From: Cytospora piceicola
Taxonomy: Eukaryota; Ascomycota; Sordariomycetes; Diaporthales; Cytosporaceae
Assembly (NCBI GenBank): GCA_023375675.1
Contig: JALQBC010000014.1
Location: forward strand, 248,001 to 312,000
DNA length: 64,000 nucleotides
Reading direction: 5' to 3'
The notes beneath the pieces are model-generated. The model worked only from the letters and a program-made list of their open reading frames with translations. It ran no database searches and was not told the DNA's origin. A program made the position numbers and the translations under genes. Each line of letters starts with the position of its first letter. Position 1 is the stretch's first letter. Of the stretch, positions 1 through 10,895 are shown in pieces.

Positions 1-3000
1 TCTGCTCAAGTACATCCTCAACGACATCTTGCTCGTTGACGACGTCCTCTCCCTCGTCCAGTCGCAGCTCTTCGTCGACATCGTCCAGGTCCATGCGTTG
101 TGATGCAGATATTGTCTGCTGGGCTGGGTTAGGTGACCCCAAAACCGGGGATGAAGAAATTTGCCATTCGTCAAGAGAGGTGAGATTGCTGGCTAGTGAT
201 CTGAGTTCCGAAAGCAGGCGGTAGCCTCTTGGCTCCGGGGGCGATGAGGGCGGATCTGCCATCTCCTGATCCTGTTCCGGCAACATCACCGGCTGTCCTC
301 GTCGTGGGGTTGGTGTGGATGTCAAGTAATCTTCAAGGCCATCATTTCGCTCTGGCGTCGTGGCTCGTTGTGGTCCGGGGATCACTGACGGCAGCTCCTG
401 ATGCTCAACCATAGATTTGGCCTTCTTCGTTGCAGCACTGGGGCTTGATCGCAATTCTGGGTATAAAGCGGCCTGTCCCCGCTGCCGCTCTCGGATTTCC
501 TTTTGGCGGTCAGTGAGTAACTGAGACTCCTGTGCATTTACGGCAGGCGAAGACTCTATAGCTGCAAACTGTATTTGGGAGTCTTCGTGTCGGAGCTTTG
601 GTTTGGGGGTACGCCCCTTGGACTTGACTCTAGCCAAGGGGGTGGTGTTCGCACTGCTCCGGACAATGCCGGCCATTTTAGCCGAGGCCGGGGTGGCGGA
701 GCGTCGTGTCGAGCGACGTGGACGTGGAGTCGGTTCTGGAATCGGAAGAGAAAAGACTGGAAGGCTCGCGTCTTCCTGGGATTCCGCGAACTTGAGATGC
801 AAATCAGTATCCTCGTCCAAGATGACCAGTCCCGGTCGGACAACGTCCACAGAAGAACCCAGGGAGGTGAGCACTGATTTCAGTGTCTCAGGGTACTGTA
901 TATGTTCCGCATTTTCGTAAACGCGGTTCCACATTTCCGCTGTCATTCTAACGATGTCTCGGTGAGTGCTGTTAAATGCAGCACACAATAGTGGCTCGAT
1001 GCTTTCCAATTGCAGATCATTTGCAGATGCATCGTCGGCAAGGAAATTGCACAACCTCTGCCACAATGAATGCATCTATAAGATGTCAGTGATGAGCTCA
1101 ATACTAGCCCAAAATATGGTTGCTGGAGTATACATACCGCTTCTGTAGCACCAGGGAAATCGGTTTTGGTAATGCGGCGATCCTTGTCTTCTAACCAGCA
1201 GGCGAGACCGTCCTCGATGGCGACTAGAGTTCGAAGTAGGAGCTGATGGTTTCCACGGTCGAAAAATCCCTTCACCCCTTCCAACAACTGTGTGACACTA
1301 TCAGAGGCGTAGAATCCGAGGCCAGCGTACAATCTCCCCAGCACGATCGTGAGAAGTTTGTACAAGTTGTCGAATGGATCAAACGACGAAAGACGGGTGC
1401 CTGCGTTTGAGGTACCCCACAAACGTCGTCTCGCTGTGTCGGAAGCCTGCTTGTCAAGGGGCTGGGTAGATGATACGACGAGCTCGATGGCGGCACCAAC
1501 ACAGTTGGCTGTAATCACCACCCCCGCACCTTCAGGTATCAGATCCTTGACCACGGCGGCCAGTGGCTCGATGACCGCGAAGGCGACACCGGCATCACCG
1601 GTCTCATCCTTAACACGGCGCTGGAAGGATTGGAAGAGGTGTTGCCAGTGTTTCCAAGGTAGGTTTGGTACTGATTTCAAGCCGCGTTCGAGAACCCTGG
1701 CAATGTCACGGAACTCAAGACCAAGATTGGCTCCACTTCCAGAAGCTGTCGACTGATGGCTGTGTTGGCTGCTCTCCAACGATGCCGAGATCTTTGCAAC
1801 AGCCATTGCCCAGGCGCCATACGGGCAAGGTGCATCCAGTGGAAGCAAACGCAAGAGCTCCTGGCCAAGTTCGGCCTGCGCTTGTTCGTTCTTGTCGGCA
1901 AAGAAGGGGGCGAAAACCACCCGGAAGAACTCGCCAAACTCATCGTCGTCGGGGACTTCGGGTGTAATGCTAGACAGCAAGCAGAAAAGATGATGCAAAG
2001 GAGGACGTCTAGATCCCGGGTTCTTCGAGGAACGATGCGACTGTGTCCCGGGAACAGAAAAAATGTTGTTTTTGGTCCGCAATAATTGTTTCTCCACGAA
2101 GGGGTTAGGAAGGAGACCTAGTCCTTCTATAAGGATCAAGATGAGGTTCCTTGCGCTGTCCAGGAACTGAGACGAACTGCATTTCTTCCCGTCGAGCGTG
2201 ATACTTGGCCCCTTGGCCCACACCTTCAGCAAGAAGGTGAAAACATTAGCGACAAATTTGGCGGTATCGTCGTGTAACTTGACATCCTTCGTCGAGGCGG
2301 AAGCCACAGATTCGACAAGTGCTCGCCATAACTTTCGCATTGGACTGTCAGGTGTTGACAGCTCTGCAAAGCCGTGCTCCAGAATGGGGGAGACTAGCTC
2401 GAAGACGCGGGTTGAGTTGGCCCGTATCCATTTTGACTCAATCGCTGGCAACTCCTCGTCCTTCACCAGAGTCTGGTCCTCGATCCGATTCTCCTTCCAT
2501 ACACGCCGTGTCTTGCAGTCGATCAAGCCTGTCAGTATGGCAGCAGCCTGAACGACACCTGCAGTGTCCTCCTGGCCCTGACTGATAAGCCCTTGCATCA
2601 GCGGCGCAACAGCCAAGTCCCACGTCTCATCCAGCATCCTCAAGTTCATGTCTGGCCTGAAAGCGTAGTAGTATAAGTTGCGAACACTCCCCAAGACAGA
2701 TTCACGAAGTCCCCTGCGCTTCACCAGCAAGACAAGTAGAGTATCCCGGAGAAGCTTGAGGTTCAGGCGCCCGTCCAGGTAAAAGCGGTACGTGAACCGG
2801 CTCCATGCAAGGTTTGCCTCCTTCTTTACCTGGGGGTTCGAGTTGTTGAAAGACAACTGGATGACCTTGGACCAGGACTGGAAGTAGTCCCATTGATGGG
2901 CTTTCGGGATGAACAAGGTAACAACGCTCCATATTCGCGGCACAGAGGTTGATTGTTGCGGGTTCTTCAGCATCGCATGAAGCCGGTCTGTGAACTCTTC

Positions 3001-4140
3001 AACATATTTCTTGTCATCCACAGAAAGGTTGAGAAGATCCACCACCCGGCTGACAAACCTCCTGTCCTTGTTCAATGTGAAGGCGGCAGAGAGGCCCAGC
3101 TTGATGGCGGCCGAGCGTATCTCAGGAATGCCGCTCAGCATATCTGTGAAAAGATCGTGTAACCAGTCTGGGTGGACGGCCATCTGTTGCGGGCACTGTT
3201 TCACCAGCTTTTCGTAAACGATAATACGGCTTTGGATAATGCTCTTCCCAGTCAGGTGGCTTTCGAGGTTATGGAGAGCCGCCACAAGACGACCAACGCG
3301 GTCTGCGGTCATGATGTCAGGGGGGAAGTTTTGCAAGTATAGTGCTTGCATGAGATGTTTGATGACCTCTTTCAGAGCCTGCTTGTCCTCAAACGACCGG
3401 ATGCAGTGGTCTATCAAGAAAACGCCGAAGTCGAAAGGGATGCTGGAAGCGATACCGTGAAAATGCAGAAATGTGTGAAGCAGTTTCAGGGCGGAAGTAA
3501 CAAGTAGGCTGTCCACTGCCCCGTTTGGGGTCCTGGAGGCGACGTCCCGTTGTATAAACTGCATGAAGACGGACATCTTGTTCTGCAGGGCGATGCGGTC
3601 GGGCAGGTTGCTGGAGGCCTTGAGGCCGCGGAAGAGCATCGTGTAGGCATCGACCTTGGACTCCCTGTCGGCCCCGGCTAGCTGCTGTAATGTAGATTCC
3701 AACATGTCGGCGATATTGGTCTGGCCCGGCTTGTCATGACCCAAGTAGACTCCACTTGCTGGCCCGAGTATGTTTGGTGTAGGGGTGGCCTTCAGTATTC
3801 CCTTGGAGGGCCTGGAGGTGCTGGATGGCAGCGACAGAGGAGAGGGCTGCTGCCGCCTGGCGACGGTGTCCACGTAAACTGGGGGGTCTTGGTATTGGGC
3901 CTGTGATGAGAAGCCGACTCGTTTTCTTCGGTTGATCGAGTTTGTAGATGATGAAGTCGGTGATGCGACGGCCGGGGGAGTATGGAGGCTGCGCATGTGA
4001 CTGGCGAGCTGTTGAGGAGCAATCAACTGCTTCGGCAGAGAGTCGAGGTCTTGGCTGAGGGTCTCTCGTGGAGGAGTCGGCGGTCGAGTTGGTAGAGATC
4101 CGAAGAGACTCGAGGGTAGAGGGTCATGGCTCGAACTCAT
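1..4140 (-). CDS. rif1: Rif1, telomere/replication-timing regulator (partial, C-terminus off window)
   Basis: Exons 4140-1138 and 1075-1 (open at the edge); the 62-bp intron 1076-1137 has a GTATGT donor and a TTATAG acceptor, phase 0. About 1,359 residues are visible. After a disordered N-terminus come long alpha-helical repeats typical of the Rif1 N-terminal domain. Exon 2 then enters a basic, low-complexity region containing the block HEDSQIQFAAIESSP and later PPSSPPEPRGY, which I recognise from filamentous-fungal Rif1. Two PP1-docking-type motifs sit near the N-terminus: RVGF at residues 74-77 and GILK (SILK-type) at 114-117. In yeasts Rif1 recruits PP1 to counter DDK at origins and limits telomerase; that role is inferred here. 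The start at 4140 (MSSSHD) is preferred, with an in-frame ATG at 4218 as the alternative. Confidence 0.9.
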
Positions 4141-4696
4141 CGCTGCAACTGCTCGTGTTTGGCTATGTGAGGCAACGGGCAACTTGGGACTCGGGCACGG
4201 ATGTCCCGACCAAGACAAAGATGTTGTTATATCGGGGGTATCGTCGTCGCAGAATTAAACAAAACCATGACCAAAGGACCAAAACGCCGTCGTCCGACCC
4301 GGAAGAGTTGCCCAAACCCCTTTAGAGAAACAGTTTGATGTGCGGTGTAGACGGCGTGCCGGCGTGCCGTTGTGCTCGAGGTAATGTACGTACTTTTGAG
4401 GGAGGGAGAAACTAAGGTATGGATGGATGGAGTTGCCGTCGATTGAGGGATGGATCAGAAGTAAAAAAGTTACAAGACAAAGCACATGAATTGCAGAACA
4501 GTAACGCCAGCCTCTCCTTTGCTAGGAGCTGTCCGTAAATGATTAGCGGACTACCTACTTAGGTAGATATAGTCAAGGTATACTCTAGAGAGCTTGGACA
4601 TGTACTGTACTTAACCAGACGCGAAAAGCTCACGTCAAGTCAAGTGGTGGCTTCGGTCAAGCTCAGAGGGAAAGAATAAGTGGGGCCTCGGAAGCT

Positions 4697-4745
4697 ATAC
4701 CTACCTAGGTACTTAGTATCTGCTTAAGTACCTAGGTAGGTAGTT
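4697..4745. repeat. Cluster of TACCTAGGTA-type palindromes
   Basis: Two copies of a CCTAGGTA core lie within 50 bp, separated by a CTTAAG palindrome. The same motif recurs in most intergenic regions of this window. Confidence 0.7.
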
Positions 4746-5636
4746 CAGTGCTCCCATTAAAAATCGCGTCAAAAGGGCGGGCGTTCACTTCTGGACGTGT
4801 ACCGTGTTGAGACGCGACTTGCAGCTTGCAGCCGGGAAGGGTCGCGTTTTAAGTGCTCCAGAAATGACCCAACTGAACCTTCAAGGTTTCTTTGCTCCCC
4901 ACCCCCCTGCAAGGTGCAGCAAGAAGCCCCTGCCAAAACCCCCTGTTCAGCGTCAACCAGACTGCCTGACACTGCCTGACACTGCCTGTGTGGCAGGATA
5001 TCTGCCAGGTGGTGTCAGCGTATACTGAGGCCCACACGGGCACATCGCACATCAATTGATTTGATCCAGTCCAGATCAATTGATATCCATGCCCACTCCA
5101 CAACCCAGGCCACCGTCCCATTTTCTTGCCCATGTACATACATATGGCCTGCCATGGCACACATCCACCTGGGCACATTACGCTGATTACCTACATACCT
5201 ACTGTGGTAGGTAACCAGACCCAGTATCTGAGTATGTACCTGAGGTACATTATGCCGATCCCATGTCACATAGAGTGATAAAGTAGTGGCCCCAGCCAAA
5301 GTTTAAGTCCAATGACGGCAACACAGAACACACGGACTTGAAAGTTGACACAGCCAATTGGTGTGTGTTTTTTTTTTTCAAGAAAGAGAAAGAGAAAGAC
5401 GTACGTACCTAAGCTGCTAAGGTAGCCAACCTGCATGATGCCAGCCAGCCCCAGGTGCGGCGCAATTACCACCACAGACCACAGTACAGTACGGTCTAGA
5501 GGAGTACTATGTATTTATCTCCCATTTCTGTTGTTTTTACTCGGTCTGGCTGAATCAAGTAGTGTCTGCTCTAACGTACACAAGCTTCGGTACTCCGTCT
5601 CCGTACAGCAAAACCCCAAAACCCGACAGACCGTGA

Positions 5637-5790
5637 CCCTTCCTTTTCCTTTTCCTTTTCCTTTTCTTCCCTTTCCCTTTTATAAAGAAGTACAAGCCAT
5701 TTCCCTGCTCTTGTTCTCTCTCTCCCTCCCTCTCTCTTTTCTCTCTCGTCTTGACTCTCTCTTTGCCTCTCCCCTCCTCTCCTCTCCTCG
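5637..5790 (+). promoter_or_regulatory. Pyrimidine-rich promoter/5'UTR tract of ung1 with TATAAA
   Basis: Tandem TTTTCC hexamers run from about 5640 to 5680, then TATAAA at 5681-5686, then CTCTCT-rich DNA to about 5790. CT-rich tracts just upstream of transcription starts are common in filamentous-fungal promoters. The TATA-like site lies about 400 bp before the ung1 ATG, so a CT-rich leader of a few hundred bases is implied. Transcription start is not demonstrated. Confidence 0.45.
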
Positions 5791-6088
5791 GGTCAGAGTC
5801 AGGCAATTGGAAGATCATCTCGATCGACGCCTTGTTCTGACGTTATAGGCTCCTCCTCTTGTTAAATTTCATCCGTCGATTGGAATTCTGCTTTGTCTTG
5901 TTTCTCTCTCTCTTCCAACCTCGTCTGCATATCTCGCCAAAATTCCTCGTCTCACTTCTTACTTGATACCCTCTGTCTATTCCACCTTTTCCTTTTCCTA
6001 TCTCTCTTCTACTTGTCAGCCTCATCTTCCTCATCCTCCTCGCCTTCGCCAGATACCACCCTCAGTCCTCCACCTCACTCGATCTGCC

Positions 6089-7363
6089 ATGTCTTCAGTC
6101 AAGCGGAAGGCTACTGGCCAACCCGCTGGCTCCGACCCCAAGAAGCCAAAGCAGAATGCCAGCATCACCTCCTTCTTTGGTGCCCCCAAGTCCTCACCCA
6201 CTGCTGCTGCCAATGGTGTAAAATCCTCTTTGGCCGGCAGCTCTCCAGTCTCGGCTGGAGGGCTCGAGTCTGCTACTCCCAAGTTCGACAAGGCAAAGTG
6301 GGTGGCTTCCTTGACTGACGAGCAGAAGCAACTCCTCAAGTTGGAGATTGACACCTTGGACCCGAGCTGGCTGGCTCACCTGAAGGATGAGATCAAGACC
6401 AAGGAGTTTCTGGACCTCAAGAGATTCCTCGACCGTGAGGCTTCCGCAGGAAAGAAGATCTTTCCCCCGAGGGAGGACATCTACTCCTGGTACGCATTGA
6501 CTCCCCAAATAGTCCGATAATCTTCATCACTGACTCTCATATGCAGGTCTCGTCACACACCTTTCAACAGCGTCAAGGTTGTTGTAGTCGGCCAAGACCC
6601 CTACCACAACGTCGGCCAGGCCCACGGCCTCGCCTTCTCCGTCAGGGCCCCCACCCCCGCGCCGCCTTCCCTCAAGAACATGTACACCTGCCTCAAGAAC
6701 GACTACCCCTCCTTCGTGCCACCTCCCAACCGCGGTGGGCTCCTCACGCCCTGGGCGGACCGCGGCGTCCTCCTGCTGAACACGTGCCTGACAGTTCGTG
6801 CCCACGAGGCCAACAGCCACGCCAACCGCGGCTGGGAGCGCTTCACGCAGAGGGTCATCGATCTCGTCGCCGCACGGCGGACCGGAGGTGTTGTCTTCAT
6901 GGCTTGGGGCACGCCAGCTGGAAAGCGCGTGCAGAAGATCGACAAGAAGCGGCACCTGGTCCTCACCTCGGTCCACCCGAGCCCGCTGAGTGCCGCGAGG
7001 GGCTACTTCAAGTGTGGCCACTTCAGGAAGGCGAACGAGTGGCTGTTGTCGAGGTACGGAGAGGAGGGTGAGATCGACTGGAGCCTGGAATCGCACGATA
7101 CGCCGGCCACGAAGCCTGGAACGGCTGTGCTGGCGGCGAGGAAGGATGTGCTCGAGGACGACGTCGACGAGGACTGGGAGGCCGAGGCCGTAGCTGCGGC
7201 TGCTATCGCCGACGCGGACAGCAAGGCCAACGTGATGGGTCCACCCCCGACACCATCCCCCCAGAGGAAGGCCCCGGCCATGATAGACACGAGCGAGGCT
7301 ATCAGGAAGACGAAGATGGGCGGCGGGGGCAAGGAGAACGAGCAGGCCGACGTTCCCGCCTGA
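6089..7363 (+). CDS. ung1: Uracil-DNA glycosylase (family 1 UNG)
   Basis: Exons 6089-6489 and 6547-7363, 405 aa; the 57-bp intron splits a Trp codon. The enzyme removes uracil from DNA to start base-excision repair. The water-activating loop GQDPYH is at residues 149-154 and the minor-groove loop HPSPLS at 277-282, with LLLNTCLTV between them. The basic N-terminus (KRK, KKPK) looks like a nuclear or mitochondrial targeting region. It contains SITSFFG (25-31), a PCNA-interaction-like box with Asn rather than Gln at the first consensus position. After the catalytic core there is an unusually long acidic tail (about residues 315-405). All core motifs appear intact. The next gene downstream is convergent. 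Confidence 0.96.
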
Positions 7364-9203
7364 CTCCTAACGAGCCTGTTCTACCGACTCTAATCTAGTG
7401 GGCTAACGACACGGCCACGTCAAATTCCAACATTAGGGTCTGGTGGGACGGGCTCTGGCGATTGCGATATGCACCACCCCATAACATATTGATTTATGTG
7501 TACGGCGTTTCGAGGAAACTCACAAAACGCCGCTGTACGAGAAACTCGAAGAAAGAGACACGAGGAAGCAGGGCGAAGGACCGAGAACATGGCGATCAGC
7601 ACGAGAGCTTGGATGAGCTATGTAGGGAATCCTCTCATTAAGGGCACAATTGTGTAAGGCGTTTTTGAGGAAATTGGAAGGACACTGGGCGCCAAAGACG
7701 AAATTGTCAAACACGGAACACGGCGGATTGTACGAGAGCTTGGATGAAACTGTATATCGGACCCTCTCATCCGGGGAACATTTATGCCTGGGAAGAGATA
7801 ATGACGTCCGCTGGGTAACAAGACCCCAACGACTTATGTAACTGTACGAATATCATGGTCAATGCTTGGGACCTGAACCACGAATCTTCCGGCTGCCTCT
7901 GTTTTCCATGCTGACCTTCGACCCTGTGGGTGATGTGAATGAGGTCCAGCCAGCCCAAAAGAATCCGACAAGGCTCTGGGGCTTGACCAATGTATCAAAC
8001 CAAGTTGAGTGGTCAGGCTCGTATCTCATGTCGGCCCAGCTCACCGCTCGACCGGCTTTTCCGGGGCGTAGGCCCTTCCTCCTCCGGCATGACGCTGAGC
8101 TACCTACTCGAGACTCCCTTGCCCAGCCCACTCTGCTACGTGTCCTATGAGGCCTCGCCATACTTGCAGACTTGGACTGGACTGTTTTTATGGATCCTTT
8201 TTTTACTGCGGGCGACCGATGCACTTCCCTTTCGCTGGATCCTCAAATCTCGTCCTGGTTCCATCTCTATAGCCTGGCAAGCGTTAGCGATGACTTATAG
8301 ACGAGCCTTCATCTCTGCCAAAGACTGACAAGATGACCATCAGCGCCTCAAACAGGTACTTCTTCAGTCTGAGTTACCAGACCTGACCCTCAACAGGCCC
8401 AACCATCCGTAATAGCCCGGGTGGTACAATCCGGTCCGGGCGCGGAGACACCACAGAACGAGTTCGACCTTCGCACTCAGCCCGCTAGGAGGTTACCCTC
8501 ACTCGATCACGTCCTCGAAACATCCATCGCCCGCCCGGTGCCACTAAGCCACCCATGTTTTCCCAGATGGCATACCCCCACAGCCAGTATTCAGACAGTC
8601 GCGCCGAGGGTTCTGTTGAAAGCCCGTCAGCCTGGGCCCATTGGGCAACCGATTGGGGTGATGGCTGTATATCGTTGAATCGCATTGCATTTCACCTCGG
8701 CATCTCGCCTCCGGCCTATTCGTGGGGGGTGGAAGGCTGGAAAATGAGTACAGTAAAGGTCCCCAAGGTTTTTGTGAGGCTTCCTTGATGTCCTTGTTAA
8801 GATGGCACATGTATTTAGCCTTGGTCAAGGTCAGATCTGGAGTTAATTTCCAGAGACAAATTAGTATGCCCGTTCAGATTTAACTGGGTAGGTGTATGGC
8901 CCTCTAGCACTATAGCAATATTCTACAATTACATGAATCTAGACAAGAGACCACCAACGCCATTTCTGAAGGTCCCCGCTTGCAAATAGCACTGGTGCCG
9001 CCCGGTTGTGATGCGCTGAGTAGAAAGCACAAAGTAGAAATAAAACAGGTAAACTGGAAGTTGAAGGTTTTGCATATACGCCTGTGCCTGTGCATGTGTA
9101 GTAGTCCCGACCCTTTCTCCCTTCATCTTCCCCTCTTTGTCAGGTATCAAAGCCCAAGCAAAGCAAAACGAAAGCCAAGCTGCCCCGAGGACATCCCCTC
9201 CTC
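7364..9203. other. Convergent intergenic region, gene-free
   Basis: No ORF with family resemblance or coding character was found here. It contains the 3' UTRs of ung1 and the zinc transporter and a degenerate two-copy tandem repeat at about 7504-7790. The rest shows nothing I can assign. Confidence 0.6.
7504..7790. repeat. Diverged two-copy tandem repeat, unit about 130-155 bp
   Basis: Copy 1 begins GGCGTTTCGAGGAAA at 7504 and copy 2 GGCGTTTTTGAGGAAA at 7658. Both later contain ACGAGAGCTTGGATGA (7601 and 7732) followed about 20 bp on by CCTCTCAT. The copies abut but differ by indels and substitutions, so the duplication is old. Confidence 0.6.
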
Positions 9204-10895
9204 CTAGTGGTGGGCAGGTCCGTCACCCTCCTCGTGGCCGTGGCTGTGCACCGAGTCGCCCGAAGAGCTTCCCACCGCGGTGACGGCAGCGGAGCCAGAG
9301 CAACAGCCCTGACCCACGCAGTCGTCGACACACTCCAGGAGACAGGTGCCCTCCCCTCTCCCGACACATTTGCTCAGCTCCCCCGATCCGTCCTTGTTGC
9401 CGGCCAGCGCCGCGATCTCGGTGTGGTCGTGGGTCTCATCGACGCAGAATTCGGGCTGGATGGTAGCACTGTGGATGCCGTAGGCGTGAAGACACTTACG
9501 CACACGCTTGGCGAGAACCATGTACTCCTTTCCTCCGGCCTCGAAGACGGGGAAGGCGACCTGGATGTGCATGGACGCGACGACCTTGGAGTCGGATAGC
9601 TGCCAGATGTGCACGTGGTGGCAGGTAACAATCCCAGGGAGGCTCTCAATGTCCTCACGGACTTCCTGGACCACTATCCCCTCTGGTGTGGCCTGCAGGA
9701 GGATCTTAGACGTGGCGAAGGTGAGAGGGAGTGCGGACTTGAGGATGATGAGGGTGATGAACAGAGACACGGCCGGGTCTGCGTAGTACTTGCCGGGCCA
9801 GTTGGTCAACCAGATGATCAGAGCTGTAACGATGACACCAACGTTGCCCAGGGCGTCACCAAGAACGTGAAGAACCATAGCATTCATGCCCATGTCACCA
9901 TGGCTGTGTCCATGGCTTGACTGACCAGGCTGCCTTGGCTTGTTGTGGTTGTGTCCATGGTGCAGGCTCGAATCCCTCCGGGCGCGGTTCGCAGTGTGCG
10001 CAACGTGCTTGCCGTTGCCCCTGTTTCCGTTTTTGTCGATCAAAGGCGTGTCCTCCGTAGCCGACTCCTCGACGAGGGCGTTCTCCTCACCCGACTCGTC
10101 CGTGGAATCCTGGGGTTGTTGCCTCGTCGCGGCAAGGATATCCTGTCGGAAGGCAGACGGGTAGATGCTTATATCGTCGATGTTGGTCACTTGCGTACGG
10201 CCACTGCTGGCGCGTCTACGCGACCTTCCCCTATGTCCAGACCTGCTGCCAGTTCTCTCGGGCGTCTGTTGGGCCTCATTGAATGATATCCGCTTCGATC
10301 CTGCAGACGGAGAGCTCTCATGGTTGAACCTCGACACAGCAACTTCGGGAAGGTGTTCCAAGACAGGACCGTCGTCGTCTTCTGCGTCGGCATCAACTCT
10401 GCCCTGCTCTGCCTGGTCCAATTCATCGTGTCCGTGCCCGTGCTCTCCGTGCTCGTGCCCGTGCCCTTCGTGTTCGCCTCCATGCGAGTGGCCGTGGCCG
10501 CCAAGGACGACAAAACCGACCAAGTTTGATGTGAGACCGAGGCAGCCGACGATGAGAATCAGCTGGGGGTTGGAAATCTCAGGTGGCTCAAAGAGTCGGG
10601 TGACGGCTTCGAGGACGATGGAGACGCAAAGGGCGATGAGGAAGACAGCGTTGAAGAATGCGCCTAGGATTTCGGCTCGCAGCCAGCCGTAGGAATACTT
10701 GTCGGTAGTGGCCTTGTTGGAGAGATTGACAGCCCACAGACCAACCAGCAGCGAGATGATATCGTTGAGCATGTGGAAGGCATCGGCCATAAGAGCGAGG
10801 GAGTGGACCAGGAAACCTGATATGAGCTCGACTAGGAAGAAGGTGACGTCGATGCCCAGCATAATGCTGATGCGGGTACTCTTTGACCACGCCAT
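9204..10895 (-). CDS. zrc1: Zinc/cobalt cation diffusion facilitator (Zrc1/Cot1-like)
   Basis: Single exon, 563 aa. CDF proton antiporters move Zn2+ or Co2+ out of the cytosol, in fungi usually into the vacuole. Transmembrane segments start near residue 10. The paired HxxxD metal-site motifs are both present: HMLND (H41/D45) in TM2 and HVLGD (H343/D347) in TM5. A long His-rich cytosolic loop lies between TM4 and TM5, with HGHSHGG and HGHEHGEHGHGH (133-156) and a second cluster at 312-332. The C-terminal cytosolic domain (about 390-490) contains TCHHVHIWQLSDSKVVAS, typical of the family. Beyond it is a Cys-rich stretch with eight or so cysteines and a His-ending tail, which is unusual. The Zrc1 versus Cot1 assignment is by overall resemblance. 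Confidence 0.95.
   Translation of the reverse strand: MAWSKSTRISIMLGIDVTFFLVELISGFLVHSLALMADAFHMLNDIISLLVGLWAVNLSNKATTDKYSYGWLRAEILGAFFNAVFLIALCVSIVLEAVTRLFEPPEISNPQLILIVGCLGLTSNLVGFVVLGGHGHSHGGEHEGHGHEHGEHGHGHDELDQAEQGRVDADAEDDDGPVLEHLPEVAVSRFNHESSPSAGSKRISFNEAQQTPERTGSRSGHRGRSRRRASSGRTQVTNIDDISIYPSAFRQDILAATRQQPQDSTDESGEENALVEESATEDTPLIDKNGNRGNGKHVAHTANRARRDSSLHHGHNHNKPRQPGQSSHGHSHGDMGMNAMVLHVLGDALGNVGVIVTALIIWLTNWPGKYYADPAVSLFITLIILKSALPLTFATSKILLQATPEGIVVQEVREDIESLPGIVTCHHVHIWQLSDSKVVASMHIQVAFPVFEAGGKEYMVLAKRVRKCLHAYGIHSATIQPEFCVDETHDHTEIAALAGNKDGSGELSKCVGRGEGTCLLECVDDCVGQGCCSGSAAVTAVGSSSGDSVHSHGHEEGDGPAHH

Larger units (their letters stand above)
4141..6088. other. Divergent intergenic region between rif1 and ung1
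   Basis: No gene is supported. The stretch holds several CCTAGGTA-type palindromes (4555-4570, 4697-4743, 5190-5240), a poly-T followed by GAAAGA repeats near 5368-5398, and a long pyrimidine-rich tract upstream of ung1. It presumably contains both promoters and 5' UTRs. Confidence 0.7.
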
